Assembly: GCF_004363655.1 (NCBI RefSeq)
Contig: NZ_SNZH01000009.1
Span: 62,792-126,791 of the forward strand
Source: Tahibacter aquaticus
GTDB lineage: Bacteria; Pseudomonadota; Gammaproteobacteria; Xanthomonadales; Rhodanobacteraceae
Length of the DNA stretch: 64,000 bases
Direction: 5' to 3'
Both the position numbers and the translations under genes were made by a program. The notes beneath the pieces are model-generated. The model had not been told where the DNA came from and made no database searches. It saw nothing but the letters and a program-made list of their open reading frames with translations. This document shows, in pieces, positions 53,093-62,675 of the stretch; position 1 is the first letter of the stretch; each line of letters begins with the position of its first letter.

Positions 53093-55233
53093 GGCGTGGC
53101 TTCTTCCCACACCAGCACCTGTGCCGGCGCCAGCGGATTGCTGCCGAGCAGTATTTTTGCATTTTGCGGCAAAGTCAGCCGGCTCGGGGCAGGGTTGTAG
53201 TTGACGGCGATGTACAGGCCGTCGCGCCATTCCAGATAGGTGCCGGGCGGCAGGTCTTCGATGGCCACGCCGGCGCGCCGGTACACCTCGCGCAGCAGCG
53301 TTCTTTCCAGCACGCCGTCGTCCGTCCACACGCCGATGTAGGTGACGCTGCCACGGCCGAGCCTGCGCGTGACCGCTGCAGCCTTGCCGGCGTGATCGCC
53401 ACCGGCATAGCGCGCCAGCACTTCGCTGCCTTGCCGCGGCGCCAGCAGATCGGCCCAGCGCTGCCAGGTATGCGACCGTCCGCCCATCGTCACCGTTGCG
53501 GCGACGCCGTCGGGCAATACATCGAAACCTTCGATGTCGGCGCCGACAAGCCCGGCCACCAGGCTGCCCAACGGCGCCTCGGGAAAATGCCCCTTGGCGT
53601 CCTTGTGTCCGCTGCGCGGCGTCAGGATCAGATGGCCGCCACCCTCGACGTAGCTGCGCCACTTCTGCACCAGTTCCGTGCTCACCATCTGGTAGGCCGG
53701 CGCCACCAGAAACGGGTAGTCGGCGAAGCGGTCGGTTTCGCTGACGAACTGCAGCGGTGCGCCGGTGCTCTTGATCGCCTGGCTGTACAGGTTGCGATGC
53801 GCCCAGGTCTGCCATTTGGTCGTCTGGCGCTGGATTTCCAGATCCCAGTACACGTCGTGGCTCCAGAGCAGGCCGGTCTTGCGTGCGGCCAGCCGGGCGG
53901 GCAGGGGGCGCGGTGCGGCTTTCGTCGTGAGCTTGCCGACCTCGCGCAAGGCATCGGTGAATTCCTTGCCGCTGCGCGACAAGGTCACGCCGTCGGTACC
54001 GACGATGCCCTCGTGATACATCTCGCTGCCGCGCAGCGGGTGGCGATAGCGGTAGGTGCCGAGCAGGGAAACGCCGCCGGCATAGGCATGCCACATCCAC
54101 ATGCGGATCGCGCCCCGCGCCGGCTGCGGCGTGATTTCCGACCAGTTGACCTGGCCGGGCTGCAGTTCCATCAGGCCGAAGCGCCGGCCCAGGCTGCCGT
54201 AGTAGCCGATGGCTTCCATCAGCCGCGTCGGGTTGCCGATCTTGTAGCTGTCGCCGCCGAGGATATTCGCGCCGGCGACGGGGTAGAGGGTAAACGTGGA
54301 GAAATCCAGTTCTTTGGCCCGGCGCGGATCGGTGCCCGTGGTGACGTTGGTGTAGTTGGTGGTGATCCACTGGTCGCGGCTGCGTTCGCGCAGCAGGGCG
54401 GCCTGCCCGTCGAGAAACTGCGCCGTGGTATCGGCCTGGAAGCGGGCCAGGTCGAGCAGGGCGTGCGGGCTGAGCTTGTCTTCGGCGGCCAGGGTCGGAT
54501 TCGGCAGGCGCACTTGGTCGAAGTGCGCGTAGCGCGTGCTCCAGAATGAACCGGCCCAGGCCTCGTTCAAGGCATCGATGCTGGCATAGCGCTGCCTGAG
54601 CCAGCGGCGGAAGGCCTGCTGCGCACTCGGACTGTAGTCGGCGAAGCTGCCCGGCTCGTTGTCCAGCTGCCAGCCCCAGACGCGCTTGTCGTGTCCGTAG
54701 CGCTCGCCCAGTGCCTTGACCATGCGGTTCACAAAGTCGCGGTAGCGTGGATTGGCCAGCGACAGATCGGCGCGGATGCCGTGCTCGTGGCGCTGGCCCC
54801 GTTCGTCGACGCGATACACCTCAGGATAGCGTTCGCCCATCCAGGCCGGCACCGCGGCGGAAGGCGTGCACAGAATCACCTTCAGGCCGGCGCGATGGGC
54901 CAGGTCGATGGCTTTGTCCAGCCAGGCGAAATCGAAGCGGCCTTCCTCTGGCTCGAAATAGGTCCAGGCGAATTCGCCGAAATGCGTGAACTCGAAGCCG
55001 AGCTTGGCGATGTTGCCGAGATCGCGCGACCATTGCTGTTGCGGCCACTGCTCGGGGTAGTAGAACACGCCGACGCTCATGTGCGATGCCGGCAGCGCGG
55101 TGTCGAGGTCGATACGGTTGGCAGCCGGGCCTTGCGTGTTGCCCTGCGGTGCTGTGCCGGCTGCTGCGCAAGCGGCTGCGGCAAGCAGGAACATATGTAT
55201 GATAAAACGCACGACCCCCGAGAAAACCCGCAT
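53089..55233 (-). CDS. exported GH42 beta-galactosidase
   Basis: A 714-residue protein. The ATG at 55233 has GGAG upstream and a hydrophobic signal (about 8-25). The GH42 barrel shows GVFYYPEQWP at the start, the acid/base Glu193 in GWQLDNEPGS and the nucleophile Glu356 in FGLMELQPG. C-terminal trimerisation/beta-galactosidase domains follow, with EVLARYAGGDHAGKAAAVTRRLGRGSVTYIG. It should release galactose from terminal beta-galactosides outside the cytoplasm. It is coupled to the glycosidase gene downstream and faces the galactose catabolism operon. Confidence 0.93.
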   Translation of the reverse strand: MRVFSGVVRFIIHMFLLAAAACAAAGTAPQGNTQGPAANRIDLDTALPASHMSVGVFYYPEQWPQQQWSRDLGNIAKLGFEFTHFGEFAWTYFEPEEGRFDFAWLDKAIDLAHRAGLKVILCTPSAAVPAWMGERYPEVYRVDERGQRHEHGIRADLSLANPRYRDFVNRMVKALGERYGHDKRVWGWQLDNEPGSFADYSPSAQQAFRRWLRQRYASIDALNEAWAGSFWSTRYAHFDQVRLPNPTLAAEDKLSPHALLDLARFQADTTAQFLDGQAALLRERSRDQWITTNYTNVTTGTDPRRAKELDFSTFTLYPVAGANILGGDSYKIGNPTRLMEAIGYYGSLGRRFGLMELQPGQVNWSEITPQPARGAIRMWMWHAYAGGVSLLGTYRYRHPLRGSEMYHEGIVGTDGVTLSRSGKEFTDALREVGKLTTKAAPRPLPARLAARKTGLLWSHDVYWDLEIQRQTTKWQTWAHRNLYSQAIKSTGAPLQFVSETDRFADYPFLVAPAYQMVSTELVQKWRSYVEGGGHLILTPRSGHKDAKGHFPEAPLGSLVAGLVGADIEGFDVLPDGVAATVTMGGRSHTWQRWADLLAPRQGSEVLARYAGGDHAGKAAAVTRRLGRGSVTYIGVWTDDGVLERTLLREVYRRAGVAIEDLPPGTYLEWRDGLYIAVNYNPAPSRLTLPQNAKILLGSNPLAPAQVLVWEEATP

Positions 55234-55275
55234 GAATCTCCACTCCCAGCGCAATCGACCCAATCAACATACCCC

Positions 55276-55291
55276 GGCGCGCCTGCGCGCC
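55276..55291. promoter_or_regulatory. inverted repeat between divergent GH42 and kinase genes
   Basis: GGCGCGC-CT-GCGCGCC, perfect 7-bp arms, lies in the only 81 nt that separate the divergent starts at 55233 and 55315. It could be an operator that controls both sides, for example for the GntR protein at 58837. Such GC-rich repeats can also arise by chance. Confidence 0.4.
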
Positions 55292-55314
55292 TCTATGCAT
55301 TTGGCATCGTTGGC

Positions 55315-56325
55315 ATGAAGCTTTTGGCCATTCAGGCAGCCGGCGATCTGGCCGGGCAGCATTGGCAGGTCCGCGGCACGATCAAGCCGCTTCCTTCCTA
55401 TGCCGACCAGAATTTCCTGATCCGCAGCAGCGACGGTGACTTTGTGCTGAAGCTGGCCAATGCCGGCTGGAGCCATGCCGATCTGGACCTGGAAAACCAG
55501 GCGATGATGCTGCTGGCGCGCAGCGAGCCCGGCTATGCCTGGCCGCGCGTACAGACCGCCGTGGACGGGCGCCATATCCTCAGCGTGGACATCGATGGCG
55601 AGCGCCGCCAGCTTCGCCTGCTCAGCTACGTGCCCGGCAGAACCTATGCCGACGCAGTCGCCGGCCTGCCCAGGGCACAGCGCAGCGCGCTGCAGGCCAG
55701 CCTGGGCCGGGCGGTGGCCTGCATGAACCGTGGGCTGGCCGCGCTGCACCATCCCGCTGCGCAGCGCGCGCAGGAATGGAATCTGCTGAACCTGCCGGCG
55801 CTGCTGGACGAGGTCGTGCATATCGGCGATGCGCCGCTGCGCGAGATGGTCGGGCGGCATGCGACAGCCTTCTGCGCGGCGCTGCCGTCGCTGGCGGGGC
55901 GCCTGCCGCTGTGCGTGCTGCACAACGATGCCAACGACCTGAATGTCATCGTCGGCGAACAGGCCGAAGTGACTGCTGTCATCGACTTCGGCGACATGTG
56001 TACGGGCTTCCGCCTGGCCGAGCTGGCCATCGCCTGCACCTATGCCATGCAGCACGAAGAAGACCCGGTCGAGTGCGCGCAGCATATTCTGCGCGGTTAC
56101 CTGTCGCAGGGCGAACTGCTGCCTGCGGAGCGTGAGTCGCTGCACGCTTTCATCGTCGCGCGGCTGTGCCACAGCATCCTTATGGCTACGCGTGCCTTGC
56201 GCCAGCAGCCGGACAACCCGCATATCCTCGTTTCGCAGGACGGCGTGCGCGCCCTGCTGCGCAAGCTCGACAGCGTGCCTGCGGGCGAACTTCTCATGGC
56301 TGCGACGGAGATACCGAGTGAGTGA
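55315..56325 (+). CDS. APH-fold kinase (hydroxylysine kinase-like)
   Basis: A 336-residue protein of the aminoglycoside phosphotransferase/choline kinase fold. An N-lobe (ADQNFLIRSSDGDFVLKLA, with the ATP-binding Lys) precedes the catalytic loop CVLHNDANDLNVIV and the Mg-binding VIDFGDM. The gene overlaps the next one by 8 nt. In bacteria and animals such kinases are found with a class III aminotransferase (hydroxylysine kinase with phospho-lyase), so the substrate may be a hydroxylated amine or amino acid. It is not a classic antibiotic-resistance enzyme. The ATG at 55315 has no strong ribosome site. Confidence 0.85.
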   Translation: MKLLAIQAAGDLAGQHWQVRGTIKPLPSYADQNFLIRSSDGDFVLKLANAGWSHADLDLENQAMMLLARSEPGYAWPRVQTAVDGRHILSVDIDGERRQLRLLSYVPGRTYADAVAGLPRAQRSALQASLGRAVACMNRGLAALHHPAAQRAQEWNLLNLPALLDEVVHIGDAPLREMVGRHATAFCAALPSLAGRLPLCVLHNDANDLNVIVGEQAEVTAVIDFGDMCTGFRLAELAIACTYAMQHEEDPVECAQHILRGYLSQGELLPAERESLHAFIVARLCHSILMATRALRQQPDNPHILVSQDGVRALLRKLDSVPAGELLMAATEIPSE

Positions 56326-57676
56326 CCTTAGCCGTTCCCGCCCGCTGACGCCGAATGTACTGGACAGTGTGCCTGCGCGCGGCAGCGACGAACTGCTGCG
56401 CCTGCGCGCGCGTCATCTGAACCCGACGCTGAGCGTGTCCTACCGCGAGCCGCTGAAGATTGTGCGCGGCGAGGGCGCCTGGCTGTTCGATGCCGATGGT
56501 CGCGCCTATCTGGACATGGTGAACAATGTCTGCCACGTCGGACATTGCCATCCCCGCGTGGTGGCGGCCGGCCAGCGCCAGATGGCGCTGCTCAATACCA
56601 ACACGCGCTACCTGCACGACAACCTGGTCGAATACGCGCTGCGCCTGACCGCGACCCTGCCGCCGGCACTGTCCGTCGTGTTCCTGACCAATTCCGGCTC
56701 CGAAGCCAACGACCTGGCGCTGCGGCTGGTACAGGCCCATGTGTGTGCACGGGGCACCGTCGTCGTCGACCATGCCTACCATGGCAACCTGTCCTCGCTG
56801 ATCGACCTGAGCCCGTACAAGTTCAACGGCAAAGGCGGGCCGGGAAAACCTTCACATGTGGAAGTTGCACCGATGCCCGACACCTATCGCGGCCCCTGCC
56901 GCGATGCGGCGGCTGCCGGCGCGCACTATGCGCGCGGCGTCGCCGGGGCCGTCGCGCGCCTGGCCGGGCGCGATCTGCGCACCGGCGTATTCCTCTGCGA
57001 ATCGCTGCTGGGCTGCGGCGGCCAGATCGTGCTCCCCGACGGCTATCTTGCGGCGGCCTATGCTGCGGTGCGCGCCAGCGGCGGCCTGTGCCTGGCCGAC
57101 GAGGTACAGGTTGGCTTCGGCCGCGCAGGCGAGCATTTCTGGGCCTTCCAGCGGCAAGGCGTGGTGCCCGATATCCTGACCCTGGGCAAACCCATCGCCA
57201 ACGGCCATCCCATGGGTGCTGTGGTCACCACGCCGGAGATCGCCGCGAGCTTCGTCAGCGGCATGGAATACTTCAACACCTACGGCGGCAACCCGGTGTC
57301 ATGCGCCATCGCGCTGGCGGTGCTGGACGTGATCGCCGACGAACAGCTGCAGCAGCAGGCGGCCAGCGTGGGAGAATTCCTGCAGGCAGGGCTGCGTACG
57401 CTGCAGCAGGACTACGAGCCGATCGGCGATGTACGCGGCTGCGGCCTGTTCCTGGGCGTGGAAATCGTCAAGGATCGCGCCGCACGAACGCCTGACAGTG
57501 CCGTCGCCAGAACCATCGTGGAAGCCATGAAACAGCGGCAGATCCTGCTGTCCACCGACGGGCCGGACGACAACGTGCTGAAGATCAAGCCACCGCTGGT
57601 TTTCAGCCGCGACAACGCTGCGGAGTTTCTGCACAAGCTGGCCGAAGTGCTCGCCCGGCTGCCGGCGGCGGCCTGA
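56318..57676 (+). CDS. class III PLP-dependent aminotransferase/phospho-lyase
   Basis: A 452-residue protein. The GTG start at 56318 has GGAG 7 nt before it and overlaps the kinase stop. It has the fold-type I PLP features: [24 protein letters not shown] (Asp261 binds the PLP ring) and [13 protein letters not shown] with the Schiff-base Lys291. The nearest described relatives (ethanolamine-phosphate/phosphohydroxylysine phospho-lyases, AGXT2L type) act on phosphorylated amines. The tight coupling with a kinase gene suggests a phosphorylate-then-eliminate route. Its link to the sugar genes is unclear. Confidence 0.88.
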   Translation: MSDLSRSRPLTPNVLDSVPARGSDELLRLRARHLNPTLSVSYREPLKIVRGEGAWLFDADGRAYLDMVNNVCHVGHCHPRVVAAGQRQMALLNTNTRYLHDNLVEYALRLTATLPPALSVVFLTNSGSEANDLALRLVQAHVCARGTVVVDHAYHGNLSSLIDLSPYKFNGKGGPGKPSHVEVAPMPDTYRGPCRDAAAAGAHYARGVAGAVARLAGRDLRTGVFLCESLLGCGGQIVLPDGYLAAAYAAVRASGGLCLADEVQVGFGRAGEHFWAFQRQGVVPDILTLGKPIANGHPMGAVVTTPEIAASFVSGMEYFNTYGGNPVSCAIALAVLDVIADEQLQQQAASVGEFLQAGLRTLQQDYEPIGDVRGCGLFLGVEIVKDRAARTPDSAVARTIVEAMKQRQILLSTDGPDDNVLKIKPPLVFSRDNAAEFLHKLAEVLARLPAAA

Positions 57677-57865
57677 CGCCAGCAGGCGCACTTGCCCGCC
57701 TCGGCCGCTGCGTACAGGCCAACAGGCCAACAGGCCACCTGGGAACCACGTAGGCTGGAGTGCGCCTGCAGCTTATCCCGGCCTACTTGGGCAAAAATTC
57801 AGACATCGGGGCAACACCCAATTCTGCCGAAGAGGCTTGCGCAGGAACGCACCCCTGCCCAGGCC

Positions 57866-58840
57866 TCAGGCCTGTTCGAGGTCCAGCACAGCAGGCGCGC
57901 TGCTGCCACCCACGCTCACCAGCACCTGCATCTGCAGCGTGCGGCGCTGGCCCTGCTGCAGTGCTGCCCAGGCGAGGGCCAGCGGCGCTGCGTCGACGTC
58001 GTGTGCGCCGCTGCGGATCAGTGCGGCGAAATGGGTATAAAGCGCCGCATATTCCCCTTGTTGCGGCACAGGGCAGGGCTGTCCGTCGATGCTCAGGCGG
58101 GCACCGCCGTGACTCAGCACCAGTTGCGCCTGGGCCGTATCGATGACGATGTTCCAGCACGCCGCACCGGCATGCAGGAAGTCCAGTTCCATCGCGACAG
58201 GCGCGGCGGCGCAGCGCAGGCCGATGCGTGCCGCTGCCGGCATGGGGCTGTCCAGCGGGCAATCCAGCTCGGCGTCCCCGAAGACCAGCGGTGCAGGCAG
58301 GATATGCGTGAGTATCGACAGCGCATTGATGCCCGGGTCGAGCACGCCGAATCCGCCGTCTCGCCACAGCCATTCCTGGCCGGGATGCCAGATGCGGTGG
58401 TCTTCCTTCCAGCTCACCTGCACGCGGGTGACGGTCTGCCGGCGCAAGGCCGCGCGGACGCTGTCCACGGCCGGCGCAAACCGCGAATGCCAGGCGGCAA
58501 ACAGGCTGACGCCCTGGCGCAGCGCGAGCTGGCGCAGGTCGTCGAGTTCCTGCGGCTGCACGCAGGGCGGCTTTTCCAGCAGTACATGGCAGCCGCGCAG
58601 CAGGGCCTGCCGCGCCAGCGGCGCGCGGACGGCGGGTGGTGTGCACAAAGCAACAGCCTGGATTTGTGCATGCGCGTCCAGTGCCGCATCGAGATCGGCA
58701 TAGGCGGGAATACCGTCCACGCCAGCGGCAGGGTCGATCGTGGCGACGAGGGCGAAGGCATCGCTGGCGGCGAGGCTGGGCAGGTGCTGGTCGCGGGCGA
58801 TCTTGCCCACGCCGGCCAGGGCCAGGCCAATGCGGTTCAT
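57866..58840 (-). CDS. Gfo/Idh/MocA oxidoreductase, probable galactose dehydrogenase
   Basis: A 324-residue protein from the ATG at 58840, which overlaps the GntR stop by 4 nt. The Rossmann motif ALAGVGKIARDQHLP and the substrate-pocket EKP in HVLLEKPP are typical of Gfo/Idh/MocA dehydrogenases; the C-terminal domain has WHSRFAPAVDSVR. Several D-galactose 1-dehydrogenases of gammaproteobacteria belong to this family. Given the downstream sugar-acid genes in the same operon, it may oxidise galactose to galactono-lactone. It is the last gene of the minus-strand operon. Confidence 0.85.
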   Translation of the reverse strand: MNRIGLALAGVGKIARDQHLPSLAASDAFALVATIDPAAGVDGIPAYADLDAALDAHAQIQAVALCTPPAVRAPLARQALLRGCHVLLEKPPCVQPQELDDLRQLALRQGVSLFAAWHSRFAPAVDSVRAALRRQTVTRVQVSWKEDHRIWHPGQEWLWRDGGFGVLDPGINALSILTHILPAPLVFGDAELDCPLDSPMPAAARIGLRCAAAPVAMELDFLHAGAACWNIVIDTAQAQLVLSHGGARLSIDGQPCPVPQQGEYAALYTHFAALIRSGAHDVDAAPLALAWAALQQGQRRTLQMQVLVSVGGSSAPAVLDLEQA

Positions 58841-59592
58841 CGTGTGCTGCGCGCCGGGCGCCGCGCAGGCCGCAGCGCTGCGGCAGGTTTTGACTGGGCC
58901 GCGGCGGTAAGGTCGAGCACTTCCTGTATCAGTTTGCGCATGGCCTTGGCGGCGGCCTCGGGCCGGTGCGCCATGATCGCGTCGGCAACGGACTTGTGAT
59001 CGGGGATGCTGGCCTGGCGCACGCCTTTGTAGCGATTGGTCGCGCGGATGCTGAAGCGCAGCGCCGTGGTGATCAGATCGGTGAACTGGGCGTAGAAGCG
59101 GTTGTTCGTCGCCCGCAGGATGGCGACGTGAAAGGCGATGTCGGATTCCAGCGGATCGTCTTCGCCGCGCGCTGCCGCACGCATGCGTTCGATGGCCTGC
59201 GCGATGGGACGCAGCTGGCTGTCGTCGCGCACCTGTGCCGCCAGCGCCGCGGCGGCGGGTTCCACCGCGGCGCGGACCTGGGTGAATTCCTGCAGCAGGC
59301 GCGCGGAGAACTTCCGCTCCAGTATCCAGCCCAGAATATCCGGATCGAGCAGGTTCCACTGCGCTTCGGGCTGCACCCAGGTACCGCGGCGCGGCAGTGC
59401 GGCCAGCAGTCCTTTCGAGGTGAGCATCTTCACTGCTTCGCGCAGTACCGGCCGGCTGGCCTGGTATTCGCCGCACAGCTCGGACTCCGTGGGAAACGGG
59501 CGCTTGTCTGAATACACGCCGGTGACGATGGCCGTGCCCAGGTCGTGCACGATGCTGTGGGTGAGGTTCTTGCCGTCGCGGCGGTCGGTCAT
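58837..59592 (-). CDS. GntR-family regulator with FCD domain, DgoR-like
   Basis: A 251-residue protein. The N-terminal winged helix (FPTESELCGEYQASRPVLREAVKMLTSKGLLAALPRRGTWV) is followed by an FCD domain (about 95-230) with the metal-ligating residues (ESDIAFHVAILRATNNRF). It overlaps the SMP-30 gene by 4 nt and the Gfo/Idh gene by 4 nt. By position it should repress the galactonate operon until a pathway intermediate binds the FCD domain. The binding site is probably upstream of the operon, off the window. Confidence 0.92.
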   Translation of the reverse strand: MTDRRDGKNLTHSIVHDLGTAIVTGVYSDKRPFPTESELCGEYQASRPVLREAVKMLTSKGLLAALPRRGTWVQPEAQWNLLDPDILGWILERKFSARLLQEFTQVRAAVEPAAAALAAQVRDDSQLRPIAQAIERMRAAARGEDDPLESDIAFHVAILRATNNRFYAQFTDLITTALRFSIRATNRYKGVRQASIPDHKSVADAIMAHRPEAAAKAMRKLIQEVLDLTAAAQSKPAAALRPARRPARSTR

Positions 59593-60449
59593 CGGCGGTA
59601 CTCGGGTTCATCCACACCGGAAACGCCGACACGATAGACGAAAACATCGCCGGCATGGGGTTCCCGCGCGCGAACGTCCGCTGCCAGTCCTGCCGCTGCG
59701 CTGGTGACGAAGAGCAGGTCGCGCTGCGCGCCGCCGAAACAGACGCAGCTGGGCTGGGTGACCGGCAGCGCCAGTACGCGATCGATGCGTCCGGCCGGCG
59801 TATAGCGCACGACCTGGGCGCCGCCCCAGTGCGCCACCCAGAGACAGTCTTCGCTGTCCACGGTGGCTCCGTCGGGAAAGATGTGGCCGGGCGTCTGCGC
59901 GAATACCTGGCCTTTGCCCAGCACGCCGTCGGCGAGCGGGTAGCGCCATAGCGTGTGGCGGGCCGAGTCGGCGAAGTACAGCGTGCTGCCGTCCAGGCTG
60001 AAGGCGAGGCCATTGCCGATATGCACGCCGTCACGCACCGGCCGCACCATTCCGCGCTCGACGCTGTACAGGCAGGCCTTGGCCAGGCCGCTGCCGTCTT
60101 CCACCATGCTGCTGCACCAGAAGCGTCCCGAGCGGTCGACGCGGCCGTCGTTGAGGCGCACGCCCGCGGAAGAACCTGGCAAATTCCACAATGTATCAAT
60201 ATGCCCCGCCGCGGGATCGAACAGGGCCAGGCTGCGGGCGAAGGCGACGAGCAGTTGCCCACTGCCTTGCACCAGGGCCAGCGAGGCGGCACGGTCCGGC
60301 AGTGCGAGAACCGCTGTCCTGTCGCTGCTGTCGTGGCAGTAGAGCCGGCGTTCGGCGATGTCGGTCCACCACAGGCAGCGGCGGCGGCTGTCCCAGAGAA
60401 TGCCTTCCCCCAGGCTGTTTCCGACCGCAAGAATGCCGGCAGGCTGCAT
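59589..60449 (-). CDS. SMP-30/gluconolactonase-like lactonase
   Basis: A 286-residue protein with the six-bladed propeller of SMP-30 lactonases. Characteristic elements are LGEGILWDSRRRCLWWTDI, VRLNDGRVDRSGRFWCSSMV, GNGLAFSLDGSTLYFADSARHTLWRY and PDGATVDSEDCLWVAHWGG. The Glu, Asn and Asp residues of the metal site are present in these. It should open galactono-lactone to galactonate, the second step of the pathway. It overlaps the GntR gene by 4 nt. There is no signal peptide, so it is cytoplasmic. Confidence 0.9.
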   Translation of the reverse strand: MQPAGILAVGNSLGEGILWDSRRRCLWWTDIAERRLYCHDSSDRTAVLALPDRAASLALVQGSGQLLVAFARSLALFDPAAGHIDTLWNLPGSSAGVRLNDGRVDRSGRFWCSSMVEDGSGLAKACLYSVERGMVRPVRDGVHIGNGLAFSLDGSTLYFADSARHTLWRYPLADGVLGKGQVFAQTPGHIFPDGATVDSEDCLWVAHWGGAQVVRYTPAGRIDRVLALPVTQPSCVCFGGAQRDLLFVTSAAAGLAADVRAREPHAGDVFVYRVGVSGVDEPEYRR

Positions 60450-60458
60450 GGGCCGGCG

Positions 60459-62018
60459 CTACCAGAACACCGTATACAAGGCGAGCAGGATCGCCACCAC
60501 GACGGCCGCGCCGGCATTGTAGGAACGCGAGGTGGCGAAATCGCCGGCGCCATACGCGACCAGGGCGACACTGGCCTGCGGCCGCAGCAGGGACAGCAGC
60601 ACCGCCACGGCGGTGCAGGCCACGAATACCAGGCCGACCCGGTCCATGAACGGCAGTGCCGGCCAGAGCACTTTCAGGGCGAGGGAAAGTACCGCGGAGG
60701 CGATCGCCGCAGCCAGGGCACCGGCAGCGCTGGCACGCTTCCAGAACAGTCCCAGCACGAAGATGACGCAGATGCCCGGCGTGAAGAATCCGGTGAACTC
60801 CTGGATGTACTGGAAGGCCTGATCGAAGCTGCCCAGCAGCGGCCGGGCGCTGGCCATGGCGATAAGCAGCGACACGATGGCGCAGCCGCGGCCGATGTTG
60901 ACCAGGCGGTCGGGCGAGGTTGCCGGACGCCAGGGCCGGTACAGGTCCATGGTGAATATCGTCGCCACCGAATTCACCTTGGAGGCAGTGGACGCGACGA
61001 TGGCCGCGACCAGGGCGGCAAACACCAAGCCGAGCACGCCCGGCGGCAGCATCGCCATCAGGTGTGGATAGGCTTCGTCCGGGCGGGCCAGCTGCGGTGC
61101 CAGGGCGACGGCGGCAATGCCGGGCAGCACGATGATGACCGGCATCAGCAGCTTGAGGAACGCCGCCAGCAGTATGCCGCTCTGGGCCTGGCGCAGGTCT
61201 TGCGCCGCCAGCGTGCGCTGGATGATGTACTGGTTGAACCCCCAGTAGGACACATTCATCACCCAGAGGCCGCCGAGCAGTACCGAGAGTCCCGGCAGAT
61301 CCTTGTAGTGGGGACTGTCGGACGGCAGGATCATGTGGAATTTTTCCGGATGCTGCTCGAACAGGCGCTGCAGGCCGGCGATGACGCCGGCGCCGTCGGC
61401 CACCTTGTCCAGCGCCAGCCAGGTGATGACGAGACCGCCGACGATAAGCAGGCAGACCTGGACAATATCGGTCAGCGCCACGGCCTTGAGGCCGCCGTAC
61501 AGCGTATACGCACCGGAGAACGCACCGAGCAGCAGCAGTGCCCAGGTAACGTCCAGGCCAGTCACCGTATGCACGGCGGTAGCGCCCAGCCAGAGTATCG
61601 CCGTCAGATTGACGAATACGTAGACCCCGAGCCAGAACACGGCCATCACCGTGCGCACCGCGGGGCTGTAGCGCCGCTGCAGGAACTCCGGCATGGTATA
61701 TATGTGGTTATTTAGAAAAATCGGCAGGAAGTACTTGCCGACCAGGATCAGGGTCAGCGCCGCCATCCATTCATAGGAGGCGATGCCCAGCCCGATGACA
61801 TAGCCGGCGCCGGACATGCCGATGATCTGTTCCGCAGAGATGTTGGCGGCGATCAGCGAGGTGCCTATGGCCCACCAGCGCAGGCTGCGGCCCGCCAGGA
61901 AGTAGTCCTGCGCATCTTTGCGGTGCCCGGCCTTTTCCCGCGAAACCCACTGCGCGAGGCTGAAGATCGTCACTACATATGTGCCGAGTATGACGGCGTC
62001 CAGGGTCGAGAGGCGCAT
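60459..62018 (-). CDS. SSS-family sodium/sugar symporter
   Basis: A 519-residue membrane protein with about 13-14 helices, as usual for the sodium:solute symporter family. Family motifs are seen in ISAEQIIGMSGAGYVIGLGI and in GGLKAVALTDIVQVCLL, and later GLVFAALVAAIVASTASKVNSVATIFTMDLY. It should import the galactose or galactonate used by the enzymes of the operon, driven by Na+. The gene lies 3 nt after the aldolase gene and 9 nt before the lactonase gene. Confidence 0.93.
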   Translation of the reverse strand: MRLSTLDAVILGTYVVTIFSLAQWVSREKAGHRKDAQDYFLAGRSLRWWAIGTSLIAANISAEQIIGMSGAGYVIGLGIASYEWMAALTLILVGKYFLPIFLNNHIYTMPEFLQRRYSPAVRTVMAVFWLGVYVFVNLTAILWLGATAVHTVTGLDVTWALLLLGAFSGAYTLYGGLKAVALTDIVQVCLLIVGGLVITWLALDKVADGAGVIAGLQRLFEQHPEKFHMILPSDSPHYKDLPGLSVLLGGLWVMNVSYWGFNQYIIQRTLAAQDLRQAQSGILLAAFLKLLMPVIIVLPGIAAVALAPQLARPDEAYPHLMAMLPPGVLGLVFAALVAAIVASTASKVNSVATIFTMDLYRPWRPATSPDRLVNIGRGCAIVSLLIAMASARPLLGSFDQAFQYIQEFTGFFTPGICVIFVLGLFWKRASAAGALAAAIASAVLSLALKVLWPALPFMDRVGLVFVACTAVAVLLSLLRPQASVALVAYGAGDFATSRSYNAGAAVVVAILLALYTVFW

Positions 62019-62021
62019 GTC

Positions 62022-62675
62022 CTACTCCGCAGCGAAAGGGTGGGGGAGATCGCCGGGAATGCCCAGCGCGGTGCGATAGGCCTGCATCAGTGTGCCGATG
62101 CGCTGTTCCAGCTGCGCGTCGTCGTCGCCAGGACGGAACAGTTCCGAGCCGAAGCCAAGGCCGGCGGCGCCGGCGTCGAGCCAGCGGGCACAATCCGCAG
62201 CGCCGATGCCGCCGACGGGAAAGACCCTCACCGCTGCCGGCAGTACTGCCTGCAGTGCCCTGAGGTGAGCCGGGCCGTAGCTCGACGCAGGGAAAAGCTT
62301 GAGCTGTGTGGCGCCGGCGGCGATGGCGGCGAACGCCTCGCTGGCCGTGGCAAAGCCGGGAACGGCGCCCAGGCCCTGGTCCAGTGCCGCGCGAATCACC
62401 GCGCTGTTCACGTTGGGCGCGACGATGAAGGTGGCACCCGCCGCGCGTACCTGGGTCACCTCGCCGACGTTCAACACGGTGCCTGCCCCAATGCGGCAGC
62501 GGGGCAGGGCATGACTGGCGAGACGCTCGATGCTGGTCAAGGCCTGCGGCGAATTCAGCGGAACCTCGATCGCGCGGATGCCGTGCCGATAGCACAGTTC
62601 GGCGGCCTGTATCACCCGTTCGGGGCGAACGCCGCGCAGGATGGCGATGACGCCGCGCTCGATCGCATTAGCCAT
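62022..62675 (-). CDS. dgoA: 2-dehydro-3-deoxy-6-phosphogalactonate aldolase
   Basis: A 217-residue protein from the ATG at 62675, overlapping the kinase stop by 8 nt. It belongs to the KDPG/KDPGal aldolase family: Glu37 in AIEVPLNS, the Schiff-base Lys126 in TQLKLFPAS, and GAGTVLN and VFPVGGIG phosphate-binding loops. With dgoK immediately upstream, the galacto form (cleaving KDPGal to pyruvate and glyceraldehyde 3-phosphate) is more likely than the gluco form. Confidence 0.9.
   Translation of the reverse strand: MANAIERGVIAILRGVRPERVIQAAELCYRHGIRAIEVPLNSPQALTSIERLASHALPRCRIGAGTVLNVGEVTQVRAAGATFIVAPNVNSAVIRAALDQGLGAVPGFATASEAFAAIAAGATQLKLFPASSYGPAHLRALQAVLPAAVRVFPVGGIGAADCARWLDAGAAGLGFGSELFRPGDDDAQLEQRIGTLMQAYRTALGIPGDLPHPFAAE

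Noticed and set aside
50729-54370. Single long reading frame of 1213 codons across both glycosidase genes
   Set aside because: Only the part from the ATG at 53092 encodes a recognisable protein. The upstream part is a shadow of the GH42 gene in another frame.
57866-60571. Single 901-codon reading frame over three genes of the galactose operon
   Set aside because: Residues before the ATG at 58840 are shadow frame of the GntR and SMP-30 genes. The three separate genes have their own overlapping starts and domain signatures.
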